A stretch of DNA of 41,194 nt from Lachnospiraceae bacterium (GTDB lineage: Bacteria > Bacillota > Clostridia > Lachnospirales > Lachnospiraceae): assembly GCA_017620255.1 (NCBI GenBank), contig JAFZQU010000027.1, positions 1 to 41,194 on the forward strand. The letters are read 5' to 3'. Under the pieces are notes generated by a model. That model was not told the origin of the DNA and did no database searches. It saw only the letters and a list, made by a program, of their open reading frames with translations. Made by a program: the position numbers and the translations under genes. Of the stretch, positions 22,466 to 31,076 are shown piece by piece. Numbering within the stretch: position 1 is the stretch's first letter; every line of letters starts with the position of its first letter.

Positions 22466-24349
22466 ATGGATCATTTCACGGAAAATTATGATATCGTTGT
22501 AGTCGGTGCCGGACATGCCGGTTGTGAAGCTGCGCTTGCCTGTGCCAGACTCGGCCTTGAGACGATCGTTTTTACCGTCAGCATCAACAGCATCGCACTG
22601 ATGCCGTGTAATCCGAACATCGGCGGAAGTTCCAAAGGACATCTTGTCCGGGAACTGGATGCACTTGGCGGAGAAATGGGAAAAGTGATCGACAGGACAT
22701 TTATCCAGTCCAAGATGCTGAATGCATCCAAAGGTCCGGCGGTTCATTCCTTAAGGGCACAGGCTGACAAGATCGATTATTCAATGGCCATGCGTCAGGT
22801 TTTGGAAAACCAGGAGCACCTGACTGTTAAGCAGGCGGAAGTGACCGAACTTCTGACGGAAGAGAATAAAGTAACAGGTGTGAAGATCGCCACCGGCGGA
22901 ACTTATTATGCAAAAGCAGTGGTACTTTGTACGGGTACTTATTTGAAAGCAAGATGTCTTTGCGGAGAAACGATCACTTATACCGGACCAAACGGATTGC
23001 AGGCAGCCAATACATTATCGGATTCCCTGATCAAAGCCGGGATCAGATTGCAGAGGTTTAAAACAGGAACGCCTGCAAGAATGGATGGCAGAACCCTGGA
23101 CTATTCCAAAATGGATGAGCAGTTTGGCGATGAAAGGATCGTTCCGTTTTCTTTCTCTACAGATCCGGACAGCATCCAAAAGGAACAGGTCTCCTGCTAT
23201 CTGACTTATACAAATGAAAAAACACATGAGATCATCAGGCAGAACCTTGACAGATCTCCGATCTATGCAGGCGTGATCGAAGGGACCGGACCAAGGTATT
23301 GCCCCTCGATCGAAGACAAGGTTGTCCGGTTTGCCGATAAAGACAGACATCAGGTTTTTATTGAACCGGAAGGAACACATACAAATGAAATGTATGTTGG
23401 CGGGATGTCTTCTTCCCTGCCGGAAGATGTACAGCTCGCAATGTATCGGACAGTGCCCGGACTCGAAAACTGTAAGATCGTCAGACATGCTTATGCGATC
23501 GAATATGATTGTATCGATCCGAGACAGCTGAACGCCACCCTGGAATTTAAACAGATCAAAGGTCTATTCAGCGGCGGCCAGTTCAACGGAAGTTCCGGAT
23601 ATGAAGAGGCGGCTGCGCAGGGTCTGATCGCAGGGATCAATGCTGCTATGTCTGTATTGAACAGAGAATATTTAACGATCGACAGATCGGAAGGATATAT
23701 CGGAGTTTTGATCGATGACCTGGTCACCAAAGAAAACATCGAACCATACCGCATGATGACATCGAGATCCGAATACCGTTTATTGCTCAGACAGGATAAT
23801 GCGGATCTTCGCTTGCGTAAAAAAGGATATGAAGTGGGACTGATCTCTGAAGAACAGTATCAGGCACTGCTTCGAAAAGAAGAACAGATCGAAAAAGAAA
23901 TCGACCGGCTGAAACATACGTATGTCGGTAACCACGAAAATGTACAGGCCTTGTTAAAGCGGTATGATTCCACGCCGTTAAAATCAGGAGCCAGTCTTTA
24001 TGAACTGATCGGAAGACCGGAACTGTCTTACGAGGCAGTGGCTGAGATCGATGTTGCACGTGAAACACTTCCGGCGGATGTGATCGAACAGGTTGATATC
24101 AATATCAAATATGAAGGTTATATCAAAAGGCAGGAGAAACAGGTCCTGGCTTTTCAGAAACTGGAAAAGAAAAAGATCCCTTCCGATATAGATTATCTTG
24201 AGATCAAAGGACTCAGAAAAGAAGCCATGCAGAAACTGAAAGACTATGCACCTGCATCGATCGGACAGGCATCACGGATCTCCGGTGTTTCCCCGGCGGA
24301 TATTTCCGTGCTGTTAGTATACATGGAACAAAGAGAAAGAAACAGATGA
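22466..24349 (+). CDS. mnmG: tRNA uridine-5-carboxymethylaminomethyl modification enzyme MnmG
   Basis: A 627-residue FAD enzyme, partner of MnmE. The N-terminal [10 protein letters not shown] is the dinucleotide-binding loop; [17 protein letters not shown] and [20 protein letters not shown] are family signatures. The C-terminal helical tRNA-binding part is present ([12 protein letters not shown]). The start at 22466 is chosen because it follows the mnmE stop by one base and gives the standard N-terminus. The gene ends overlapping rsmG by 4 bases. Confidence 0.98.
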   Translation: MDHFTENYDIVVVGAGHAGCEAALACARLGLETIVFTVSINSIALMPCNPNIGGSSKGHLVRELDALGGEMGKVIDRTFIQSKMLNASKGPAVHSLRAQADKIDYSMAMRQVLENQEHLTVKQAEVTELLTEENKVTGVKIATGGTYYAKAVVLCTGTYLKARCLCGETITYTGPNGLQAANTLSDSLIKAGIRLQRFKTGTPARMDGRTLDYSKMDEQFGDERIVPFSFSTDPDSIQKEQVSCYLTYTNEKTHEIIRQNLDRSPIYAGVIEGTGPRYCPSIEDKVVRFADKDRHQVFIEPEGTHTNEMYVGGMSSSLPEDVQLAMYRTVPGLENCKIVRHAYAIEYDCIDPRQLNATLEFKQIKGLFSGGQFNGSSGYEEAAAQGLIAGINAAMSVLNREYLTIDRSEGYIGVLIDDLVTKENIEPYRMMTSRSEYRLLLRQDNADLRLRKKGYEVGLISEEQYQALLRKEEQIEKEIDRLKHTYVGNHENVQALLKRYDSTPLKSGASLYELIGRPELSYEAVAEIDVARETLPADVIEQVDINIKYEGYIKRQEKQVLAFQKLEKKKIPSDIDYLEIKGLRKEAMQKLKDYAPASIGQASRISGVSPADISVLLVYMEQRERNR

Positions 24350-25065
24350 TGGATCGGTTAAATACCTGTCTGGAGCAATGGAATATCAGATTGTCAGATG
24401 ATATGGTTTTAAAGTTCCGGGACTATTATGCTCTGCTTCGGGAATGGAATTCCTTCATGAACCTGACTGCGATCATTGAAGAAGATGAAGTGATCGATAA
24501 GCACTTTGTGGACAGTCTGGCACTTGGGCATTATATGGAACTGAAAGATCAGTCTTTGCTCGACCTCGGGACGGGAGCCGGATTCCCGGGGATCCCGTTG
24601 AAGATCGTATATCCCGGACTCAGGATAACCCTGGCAGATTCACAGCAAAAGAGATTGCGTTTTCTGGATACCGTGATCCGGGAGCTGGCACTGGATCAGA
24701 TCACCACCGTTCATGGTCGTGCAGAGGATCTGGCGAATGATCCAAATTACAGGGAGCAGTTTGATCTTTGTGCATCCAGGGCGGTTGCCAACCTGACGAC
24801 TCTGTCCGAATACTGTCTGCCGTTTGTGAAAACAGGTGGAACTTTTGTTCCGTATAAAGCAGAGAAAACAGAAGAAGAACTGACACAGGCCGGATATGCC
24901 ATTTCGGTTCTTGGCGGCAGCCTTGACCGGGTCGAGAGTTATATGCTTCCCGGATCTGATCTGAACCGTACACTCCTGTTCATCCGGAAGATCAAAAAGA
25001 CACCCGGTAAATATCCGAGAAAAGCCGGATCGCCGTCCAAAGAACCTCTTGTAAAAAGGGGATGA
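24346..25065 (+). CDS. rsmG: 16S rRNA (guanine-N7) methyltransferase RsmG
   Basis: A 239-residue SAM-dependent methyltransferase that methylates G527 of 16S rRNA. SAM motif [12 protein letters not shown] is at 71-82 and the [16 protein letters not shown] region is typical. The C-terminus ends in a basic tail ([18 protein letters not shown]). Its ATG overlaps the mnmG stop. The mnmE-mnmG-rsmG order is the standard one beside oriC. Confidence 0.97.
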   Translation: MMDRLNTCLEQWNIRLSDDMVLKFRDYYALLREWNSFMNLTAIIEEDEVIDKHFVDSLALGHYMELKDQSLLDLGTGAGFPGIPLKIVYPGLRITLADSQQKRLRFLDTVIRELALDQITTVHGRAEDLANDPNYREQFDLCASRAVANLTTLSEYCLPFVKTGGTFVPYKAEKTEEELTQAGYAISVLGGSLDRVESYMLPGSDLNRTLLFIRKIKKTPGKYPRKAGSPSKEPLVKRG

Positions 25066-25089
25066 ATCGATCTGTTTGGAGGTATATAT

Positions 25090-25650
25090 ATGGATAATCA
25101 TTATTACAGAAATGAAGCCATGACGATCATTTCGGAATTATGTGATGAGTTCACAAAAGAAGAAATGAAGCTGAAAGTGAAATATGATAATAATTGCGCA
25201 AAGCTTGAGGAAATGGATCAGCAGATCAGGATGATGGCCAAATCCGAAGATCTTGAAATGCGTGTTTTTTCTCCCAGGAGAAATATCACTTCCGAGAATG
25301 AGAAACTGACTGGGATGAAAAAGGAACGGGAGGAACTCGACCGGGCGAACCGGGAAGTGGAGCGCGATTATCGTTACTATTCCAAACGTGCTGAAAAGTT
25401 AAGATATCTGTCAGATCTGATGGAACGCAACGAAGGAGTTTTCATCGAGAATACCACTTCCGAGGATGTTCACACATCGAGCACCGTCCAATCTTCCGCG
25501 CCGGATCAGAACACACAGGGCGAGACCCTCTCCAAGATCCAAAAGCGTCTGGACAACTGTTATCATTTTATTGATACGGATCTTCAGCGTGCAAAAATGG
25601 AGCTGAAAAATCTCATGATTTTTATCGCAGAATCCATGGAATCGAACTAA
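25090..25650 (+). CDS. Coiled-coil protein of unknown function (noc position)
   Basis: A 186-residue protein I do not recognise with certainty. Residues about 15-115 are strongly charged and helix-forming (Glu, Lys, Arg rich, few Pro or Gly) and look like a long coiled coil. A Ser/Thr/Gln-rich linker (about 125-145) leads to a last helix with KIQKRLDNCYHFIDTDLQRA and KMELKNLMIFIAES. It has no TM segment and no signal peptide. It is vaguely like the coiled-coil sensor region of DegS-type kinases, but has no kinase domain. It follows rsmG by 24 bases with TTGGAGG at good spacing, and lies directly before parS and parA, where Bacillus carries noc; it shows no ParB-like DNA-binding motifs. A role in chromosome organisation is only a guess from position. 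Confidence 0.75.
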   Translation: MDNHYYRNEAMTIISELCDEFTKEEMKLKVKYDNNCAKLEEMDQQIRMMAKSEDLEMRVFSPRRNITSENEKLTGMKKEREELDRANREVERDYRYYSKRAEKLRYLSDLMERNEGVFIENTTSEDVHTSSTVQSSAPDQNTQGETLSKIQKRLDNCYHFIDTDLQRAKMELKNLMIFIAESMESN

Positions 25651-25693
25651 TGTGCTTGTTTCACGAACGGCCACACTAGATATAGTTCTGTAA

Positions 25694-25709
25694 TGTTTCA
25701 CGTGAAACA
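25694..25709. promoter_or_regulatory. parS site 1
   Basis: Perfect 16-bp palindrome TGTTTCACGTGAAACA, the ParB/Spo0J nucleation site. It lies between the coiled-coil gene and parA. A half site TGTTTCACG is at 25657-25665. Confidence 0.97.
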
Positions 25710-25741
25710 TTATCTTGTACTTTGTCCTGCGTTTAAAAAAA

Positions 25742-25757
25742 TGTTTCACGTGAAACC
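25742..25757. promoter_or_regulatory. parS site 2
   Basis: TGTTTCACGTGAAACC, matching the consensus in 15 of 16 positions. Its centre is 48 bases from site 1 and it ends 6 bases before the -35 of the parA promoter, so ParB bound here should meet RNA polymerase. Confidence 0.94.
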
Positions 25758-25763
25758 GAAATA

Positions 25764-25792
25764 TTGAAATCAGTAAGGGCATAGGATATACT
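25764..25792 (+). promoter_or_regulatory. parA-parB promoter
   Basis: -35 TTGAAA (25764-25769), 17-base spacer, -10 TATACT (25787-25792), about 38 bases before the parA start codon. Confidence 0.7.
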
Positions 25793-25830
25793 GTTATAGG
25801 TAGAAATTCAGAAACAGAAAAGGAATCAAA

Positions 25831-26595
25831 ATGGGAAGAATCATAGCAATTGCAAACCAAAAAGGCGGCGTGGGAAAAACGACAACGGCGATCAATCTTT
25901 CCGCTGCTTTGGCTGAAAAAGGAAAAAAGATACTGGTGATCGACAGTGATCCGCAGGGAAATGCGACCAGCGGATTCGGTATTGAAAAGAACGAATTGGA
26001 AAATACCGTATATGAATTGCTGCTTGGCGAATGCTCTGTGCAGGACGTGATCATCAAAGACGTGATCCCGAACCTGTCGATCATACCCGCCAATGTGAAT
26101 CTCGCCGGTGCGGAAATAGAAATGATCGGCGTGGATAAAAAAGAATTCAAACTGAAACGGGAAGTGGACTGGATCCGTTCCGAGTATGATTTTATCATTA
26201 TAGACTGTCCGCCTTCACTGAACATGCTGACCGTCAATGCTATGACAACAGCTGACTCGGTGATCGTTCCGATCCAATGCGAATACTATGCACTGGAAGG
26301 ACTCAGCCAGCTGATCCATACGATCAATCTGGTTAAGGAAAGACTGAACGCAGACCTGACAATGGACGGCGTAGTCTTTACCATGTATGACTCAAGAACA
26401 AATCTTTCTTCTCAGGTTGTAGAAAATGTAAAAGCAAACCTGAAGCAGAAAGTGTATGATACCCTGATCCCGAGAAATGTCAGACTTGCGGAAGCACCCA
26501 GTTACGGACAGCCGATCTGTATGTATGATCCGAAATCGGTCGGTGCGGAAAAGTATGCGGAACTTGCACAGGAGATCATAGAACAGAACAAATAA
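25831..26595 (+). CDS. parA: Chromosome-partitioning ATPase ParA/Soj
   Basis: A 254-residue ParA-type Walker ATPase. The deviant Walker A is KGGVGKTT (11-18), the switch motif is DSDPQGNATSG and Walker B is FIIIDCPPS. It binds DNA as an ATP dimer and is released by ParB; in Bacillus Soj also controls DnaA. AAAGGA lies before the ATG. parB follows 11 bases after the stop. Confidence 0.97.
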   Translation: MGRIIAIANQKGGVGKTTTAINLSAALAEKGKKILVIDSDPQGNATSGFGIEKNELENTVYELLLGECSVQDVIIKDVIPNLSIIPANVNLAGAEIEMIGVDKKEFKLKREVDWIRSEYDFIIIDCPPSLNMLTVNAMTTADSVIVPIQCEYYALEGLSQLIHTINLVKERLNADLTMDGVVFTMYDSRTNLSSQVVENVKANLKQKVYDTLIPRNVRLAEAPSYGQPICMYDPKSVGAEKYAELAQEIIEQNK

Positions 26596-26606
26596 GGAGA
26601 TAACCC

Positions 26607-27509
26607 ATGGCAGCACGAGGATTAGGAAAAGGATTGGATGCACTGATTCCGCAGGAAACAGTGCCGATCAAAAAAGAAGAAAAACAAAAAGAAAAAGAAA
26701 AGACAGCCGGTGTAGAGTACGTCAAGATCTCCCTGGTGGAACCCAATCCGGAACAGCCGAGACAGACATTTAACGAGGATGATCTGCAGGAACTGGCTGA
26801 TTCGATCAAACAGAAAGGTGTGATCGAACCGATCCTGGTCGTTCCCGCCAAAAAGTCCAAAGGGCATTACATGATCGTTGCGGGTGAAAGAAGATGGAGA
26901 GCATCCAGAGTAGCCGGTCTCAAAGAAGTACCGGTGATCGTTCGCAACTATACGGATAAAGAGATCCTTGAAATATCCCTGATCGAAAACATTCAGAGAA
27001 AAGACATCAATGCGATTGAAGAAGCGATCGCATATAAAAAACTGATGATAAAGTACAATATGACGCAGGATCAGATCGCGGAAACTGTTTCCAAGAGCAG
27101 GACTGCAGTCACGAACACCATCCGTTTACTGAAATTGAGTGATCAGGTGCAGGAAATGGTGGTCAATGAGTATATTTCACCGGGTCATGCAAGAGCACTG
27201 CTTGCGATCGAAGATCCCAAAGAACAGTACGAAATTGCCATGCAGGTCTTCGATGAAAAACTCAATGTTAGAGAAATTGAGGATCTGGTGAAAAAAAGAA
27301 AAGATCCGAAGAAACAGAAAGAAGATAAGAAACCGCAGGAACTGGATTACATTTACAGAGATCTGGAAGAAAAACTGAAGATCCGTCTCGGAACAAAGGT
27401 TGCGATCCATCCGAAAGATACCGAAAAAGGGAAGATCGAGATCGAATATTTCTCCAAAGAAGATCTGGAAAGACTGACAGATCTGTTCATGGGTGTAAGC
27501 GAAGAATAA
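26607..27509 (+). CDS. parB: Chromosome-partitioning protein ParB/Spo0J
   Basis: A 300-residue ParB CTPase clamp. The N-terminal RGLGKGLDALIP is the ParA-activating peptide. The CTP-binding fold has GERRWRAS (93-100) and ENIQRKDINAIEEA; the HTH (MTQDQIAETVSKSRTAVTN) reads parS; the C-terminal dimer domain follows a Lys-rich linker. AAGGAG precedes the start. Targets are the two parS sites just upstream of parA. Confidence 0.97.
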   Translation: MAARGLGKGLDALIPQETVPIKKEEKQKEKEKTAGVEYVKISLVEPNPEQPRQTFNEDDLQELADSIKQKGVIEPILVVPAKKSKGHYMIVAGERRWRASRVAGLKEVPVIVRNYTDKEILEISLIENIQRKDINAIEEAIAYKKLMIKYNMTQDQIAETVSKSRTAVTNTIRLLKLSDQVQEMVVNEYISPGHARALLAIEDPKEQYEIAMQVFDEKLNVREIEDLVKKRKDPKKQKEDKKPQELDYIYRDLEEKLKIRLGTKVAIHPKDTEKGKIEIEYFSKEDLERLTDLFMGVSEE

Positions 27510-27530
27510 AACGGGAGTTGGGAACAATCT

Positions 27531-28055
27531 ATGGATAGTAAGATATTAAGTGCGATCGGCCTGAACATGGATCCCGGGATCCTGTTCATCATCCTCTTTT
27601 TAGCCGTAGTGATCATGGCGGTATGTCTGTTTGTGCTTCTGGTAAGATACGGACGGATCAAAGCCAGTTATGATATTTTCATGCAGGGCAAAAAAGGAAA
27701 GAATCTGGAAGAACAGATCGCCGGCCTGTTTGAAGATATGGAAGAGCTGAAAGTCACTTCCGACAAAAACAAGAAGGACATCAAAAGGATCCTGGTCAAC
27801 CTGAAAGAAACCTATCAGAGAGTCGGGATCGTAAAATACGATGCCTTTAAGGAAATGGGCGGGAAGCTCAGTTTCAGTATCGCGCTTCTGAACAATAACG
27901 CCACGGGGTTTATCTTAAATTCCGTACACAGCAGCGACGGCTGTTATGTTTATACCAAAGAGATCATCAACGGGGAATGTGCGATCTCTTTAGGTGATGA
28001 AGAAAAGAAAGCTTTAACACTTGCATTACAGGAAGACAACATACGCGAGAGGTAA
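27531..28055 (+). CDS. DUF4446 family membrane-anchored protein
   Basis: A 174-residue protein with one N-terminal TM helix (about 16-42), a short basic segment, a coiled-coil stretch (about 55-95, with NKKDIKRILVNLKETYQ) and a C-terminal domain ending in GCYVYTKEIINGECAISL. This layout is that of the DUF4446 family, which often follows parB in Clostridia. Function unknown. It comes 21 bases after parB in the same direction and is likely part of that operon. Confidence 0.85.
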   Translation: MDSKILSAIGLNMDPGILFIILFLAVVIMAVCLFVLLVRYGRIKASYDIFMQGKKGKNLEEQIAGLFEDMEELKVTSDKNKKDIKRILVNLKETYQRVGIVKYDAFKEMGGKLSFSIALLNNNATGFILNSVHSSDGCYVYTKEIINGECAISLGDEEKKALTLALQEDNIRER

Positions 28056-28059
28056 ATAG

Positions 28060-29124
28060 ATGAAGTCCGTTAAAGTGGATGAATTAACCGGCGGAGAGTA
28101 TCTGGCCAAGCCCGTGATCACGGAAAACGGGCAGAAACTGTTCTATGAGGGAACATGTGTTCACCCCATGCAGATCGACCGCCTGAAGGAAAACGGGATC
28201 CTGGAAGTAAGCATTTTTGAAGAAGATCTGATCAAACAGGAACCCAAAGAGATCATTCAGGAAGCAGTTCAGGCCGACTGTCAGAAAAAGATCAAGACCA
28301 TATTGGACAATTATGTCTGCAAAGATAATGAATCGCTGCGCGAGATCGAAAAAACAGCCGAAGTGATCATTGAGGATATCTTTCAAAACAGCGTGATCGC
28401 TGAAAAAGTTTATGATATCAAGGAACGAAGCGCAGATCTTTACGATCATGCGATCACCGTGTCCGGTCTGTCCGTGATCACGGCGATCAAAATGAACATA
28501 GACAAAAACATCGTGCATTCGATCGGCGTGGGCGCACTGTTGCACGATCTGGGCCTGAAATATATATCCGTTGAATATAGGGACAGGGAACCCAACGATT
28601 TTACGCCGGATAATCTGTTTGAGTTCCGGAAACACACGGTATACGGGTTTTCATCGGTGGAGAAAGAAAGCTGGATGAGTTCCGCGGCCAAGAAGATCAT
28701 ACTCTTCCACCATGAGCGCCTGAACGGAACGGGCTATCCGCTGAAACAGACCATGATCCCGCCGGAAGTCAGGATCGTTTCCGTCTGTGATGCGTTTGAC
28801 GACATGATCTGCGGTATCGGACATAAACAGGTACATGTTCCGGATGCGATCGAACATCTGAAGAAGTATAAGGACGTTTATTACGACGGACGCATTGTGG
28901 ACATCTTTTTGCAGTTTGTGGCCACTTATCCCGTGGGAACGGTTGTACAGCTCACGACCGGTGAGCAAGCGATCGTGGTCGAACAGAATGAACACTTCGC
29001 AGACAGTCCCATTGTCCGTTTACTGAAGGATGTAAACGGGAATGATTATAAGAAAGAAAAGACAGTCAATCTTGCGGAAAGCCGCGAGATCGGCATTGAA
29101 AAAGTATTAAAGGCAGAGGAATAA
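28060..29124 (+). CDS. HD-GYP domain cyclic-di-GMP phosphodiesterase
   Basis: A 354-residue protein. Residues 1-50 form the beta-rich module that often precedes HD-GYP (GGEYLAKPVITENGQKLFYEG). The HD-GYP domain has His130, the HD pair His162-Asp163 in LLHDLG, and HHERLNGTGYP (217-227) that includes the GYP motif, so metal- and substrate-binding residues are intact. The reaction is hydrolysis of c-di-GMP. There is no TM segment, so it is cytosolic. GAGAGG is 7 bases upstream and the start comes 4 bases after the DUF4446 gene, so translation is probably coupled. The input signal is not visible. Confidence 0.9.
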   Translation: MKSVKVDELTGGEYLAKPVITENGQKLFYEGTCVHPMQIDRLKENGILEVSIFEEDLIKQEPKEIIQEAVQADCQKKIKTILDNYVCKDNESLREIEKTAEVIIEDIFQNSVIAEKVYDIKERSADLYDHAITVSGLSVITAIKMNIDKNIVHSIGVGALLHDLGLKYISVEYRDREPNDFTPDNLFEFRKHTVYGFSSVEKESWMSSAAKKIILFHHERLNGTGYPLKQTMIPPEVRIVSVCDAFDDMICGIGHKQVHVPDAIEHLKKYKDVYYDGRIVDIFLQFVATYPVGTVVQLTTGEQAIVVEQNEHFADSPIVRLLKDVNGNDYKKEKTVNLAESREIGIEKVLKAEE

Positions 29125-29126
29125 AA

Positions 29127-30017
29127 TTGCACCAGTATTTAAGAGCTGTCGGTTTCAGTGAGATCCGGAAGAAAAAAGAGATCAAAGAGTTGTTGAACAC
29201 GATCGTTCACAATTCCGATCAGAAGGAATACATTGAAACGGAACAGGGAACGGTTTTAATTGAATATCACGCTTTATTTTCAGACTCAACAGGAATGACG
29301 ATCCGGGGAGAACTGGATGATGAAAATCAGCTCATGCTTGATTTTTACTATCCGATCTGTATCGGTAAAAATATCAGCACAAACGAGGAAGCCGGGATCG
29401 AGCGGCATGCCGACAAGGAATCTTTCGGCGGTATCTGTGACGATAACCGGATCGGTGTTTCGCTGATCTTTTTTGTGCAAAACGGCATGGAATATATGAA
29501 AAACAGCGTTAAAAAGAAACCTGCCAAGGGTTCTCTTCCGCTGTATTTTTCGGGGCTTTCCCTGCAGGGAAAGATCATGCTTCCGATCAGGAAGAACGAA
29601 ACCGAACGCAAAAAGATCAAGGAAACTGCTCTCGCAAGGACACAGCTGATCGAAGCAGCCAGACACGGAGACGAGAGCGCCTTGGAAAATCTGACGCTGG
29701 ATGAGATCGACACCTATACCATGATCTCCAAGAAGATCCTGAAAGAAGACGTATTTTCACTGGTTGATACCTTCTTTATGCCGTACGGGATTGAATGCGA
29801 CCAGTATTCGATCATGGGTGAGATCGAGGAATTCTCTCTGGAGACCAATAAGCTTACAAAGGAAGAGATCTATGTCCTTGTTTTAAACTGCAACGGTATG
29901 TCGGTGACAGTCTGCATCAATGCCAAGGACCTTTTGGGCGAGCCGCAGATCGGCCGGCGTTTCAAAGGAAACATCTGGCTGCAGGGAAAACTGGAGTATG
30001 CATATACCAATTTATAG
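29127..30017 (+). CDS. DUF3881 family protein
   Basis: A 296-residue protein without TM segments or signal peptide, matching the Lachnospiraceae family DUF3881 in layout (start HQYLRAVGFSEIRKKKE, middle IGVSLIFFVQNGMEYM, end IGRRFKGNIWLQGKLEY). Function unknown. It uses a TTG start at 29127, 6 bases after AGAGGA and 2 bases after the HD-GYP stop. It ends the plus-strand operon; the tRNA-Arg remnant begins 33 bases later. Confidence 0.85.
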   Translation: MHQYLRAVGFSEIRKKKEIKELLNTIVHNSDQKEYIETEQGTVLIEYHALFSDSTGMTIRGELDDENQLMLDFYYPICIGKNISTNEEAGIERHADKESFGGICDDNRIGVSLIFFVQNGMEYMKNSVKKKPAKGSLPLYFSGLSLQGKIMLPIRKNETERKKIKETALARTQLIEAARHGDESALENLTLDEIDTYTMISKKILKEDVFSLVDTFFMPYGIECDQYSIMGEIEEFSLETNKLTKEEIYVLVLNCNGMSVTVCINAKDLLGEPQIGRRFKGNIWLQGKLEYAYTNL

Positions 30018-30028
30018 CCAAAATGTGG

Positions 30029-30034
30029 TATAAT
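30029..30034 (+). promoter_or_regulatory. -10 box before the split tRNA-Arg
   Basis: TATAAT 16 bases before the tRNA 5' end. No good -35 is seen at 16-18 bases upstream, so the promoter is only partly supported. If active it now drives a truncated tRNA. Confidence 0.45.
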
Positions 30035-30050
30035 GTGCGCATACATGTTT

Positions 30051-30092
30051 GTCCACGTAGCTCAGCAGGATAGAGCGTTCGCCTCCTAAGCG
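30051..30092 (+). pseudogene. 5' half of a split tRNA-Arg(CCU) gene
   Basis: Acceptor strand GTCCACG, D arm GCTC-AGCAGGATA-GAGC and anticodon arm TTCGC-CTCCTAA-GCG are perfect, then the sequence leaves the tRNA pattern. The missing part is found 5.25 kb away at 35342-35383; both share the 10-bp core CTCCTAAGCG (30083-30092 and 35342-35351). Rejoined, they give a 74-nt tRNA with perfect acceptor (GTCCACG/CGTGGAC) and anticodon (TTCGC/GCGAA) stems. The insertion point is therefore the anticodon loop and stem. Confidence 0.88.
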
Positions 30093-30145
30093 GAAGCTAA
30101 TGGCTTGAAAGCCGCATAAATAGGGGAAATTTTAGAAGCTCGATT

Positions 30146-30166
30146 GAGTGAGTGTGAGTGAGTAAA
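30146..30166 (+). repeat. GAGTGAGT repeats inside left end
   Basis: GAGTGAGTG followed by TGAGTGAGTA, 54 bases inside the left core. The same motif occurs near the right end at nearly the same distance. They could be arm-type integrase sites; this is inference from position. Confidence 0.6.
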
Positions 30167-30177
30167 ACTTAATACCG

Positions 30178-30206
30178 TTAACAAAGAATATATGATATTC
30201 TATGTT
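30178..30206 (+). promoter_or_regulatory. Promoter of the element-borne tRNA-Arg
   Basis: -35 TTAACA (30178-30183), 17-base spacer, -10 TATGTT (30201-30206), ending 8 bases before the tRNA. It is a moderate match, but the spacing is ideal. Confidence 0.5.
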
Positions 30207-30214
30207 TATAGCAT

Positions 30215-30288
30215 GTCTACGTAGCTCAGCTGGATAGAGCACCGCCCTCCTAAGGCGGGTGTCGGAGGTTCGAATCCTCTCGTGGACG
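30215..30288 (+). tRNA. tRNA-Arg(CCU), intact copy carried by the element
   Basis: A complete 74-nt tRNA: acceptor GTCTACG/CGTGGAC (one T-G pair), D arm GCTC-AGCTGGATA-GAGC, anticodon stem CCGCC/GGCGG with loop CTCCTAA (anticodon CCT, reads AGG), T arm GGAGG-TTCGAAT-CCTCT. It differs from the split host gene in both the acceptor and anticodon stems, so it is not a recent copy of it. It has its own promoter and terminator. It probably replaces the broken host gene. Confidence 0.95.
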
Positions 30289-30292
30289 CTTT

Positions 30293-30317
30293 GAGGAGCC
30301 GGTCAGGGCTCCTCTTT
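30293..30317 (+). terminator. Terminator of the intact tRNA-Arg
   Basis: GAGGAGCC (30293-30300) pairs perfectly with GGCTCCTC (30307-30314), followed by TTT. The stop codon of the integrase, on the other strand, lies within this hairpin. Confidence 0.8.
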
Positions 30318-31043
30318 GCATATCAGGCGATCCTTGATCACATCCAGTCGCCTTTTATCCGTAAGAGAATAGTGCGTTTCGTTAGTCTGAACCTCATGCC
30401 CCAGGATCAATGCTCTGTCTGATGCAGAAAATCCCAATTCAATCAGCCTTGAATTGAAAGCCATTCTGAAAGCATGATTATTGGTCGGTACACATCCGAG
30501 CCTCCTGCAGCGCTTACGTAGATTTTGAGCGTAACCGTCCGTTGGTATCATTTTCGAACAGTTTTTTTCATGAAACAGATACGGAGAGTCTCCGGGAATA
30601 GCTTTAGCTGCTTCGATTACGGTTCTTGCCTCTTCCGTTATCGGGATAAACCTTCCATTATGCGGATGCATACGTTCATCTTTGGTATACCCAACCTCTA
30701 CCAGGTTGTTGTGTTTTCCCTCAGATACTTTAATCTGCTGTCTGTGTACATGAATGAAATCATCCTGTAAATCTTCGGCATGCAGTGCTGCCAGTTCACC
30801 GGCTCTCATACCGGTTTCCTTTGCAAGAAGGGACATTAACACACGGGGATTATCCAGATGTTTTTGTGCATCTTCAGTTATCCTGGCAAGCTCCTCAGTT
30901 GAAAATGCTTTTTCTTCATCCGTTTTGACCTCCTGATTGCAGTGTTTATAGTAATCCTGTGCTTCTATATAACGGGTAGGGTTATCAAAACAGATTTTCT
31001 TCCTGATACCGTAATCAAAAACGGCTCCGAGGGACTGAATCAT
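30303..31043 (-). pseudogene. Tyrosine recombinase (integrase), N-terminally truncated
   Basis: At least 246 residues of a phage/ICE-type integrase. The catalytic C-terminal domain looks complete: Arg80 in TGMRAGEL, His190 and Arg193 in HAFR, His216 in LGHE and Tyr225 in THYS. The reading frame extends about 16 codons upstream of the ATG (to about 31091) with integrase-like sequence (core-binding helix), then meets two stop codons; the arm-binding domain and much of the core-binding domain are absent. It therefore may not act without a helper. It ends beside the intact tRNA-Arg, as integrase genes usually lie near attL. The upstream neighbour on the other strand, a sigma factor, is cut at the same junction. 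Confidence 0.8.
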
Positions 31044-31076
31044 TCTCTTAATAAAATCAGGCTTATGATCCAGAAG

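Noticed and set aside
25657-25665. Third parS site
   Set aside because: Only the left half TGTTTCACG is present; the right half does not match.
30093-30140. Possible restored 3' half of the tRNA after the left core
   Set aside because: There is a small GGCTT/AAGCC hairpin but no T-loop sequence and no strand matching the acceptor GTCCACG.
30942-31076. Open frame upstream of the sigma remnant
   Set aside because: The frame is open but is antisense to integrase sequence; it does not continue the sigma factor.
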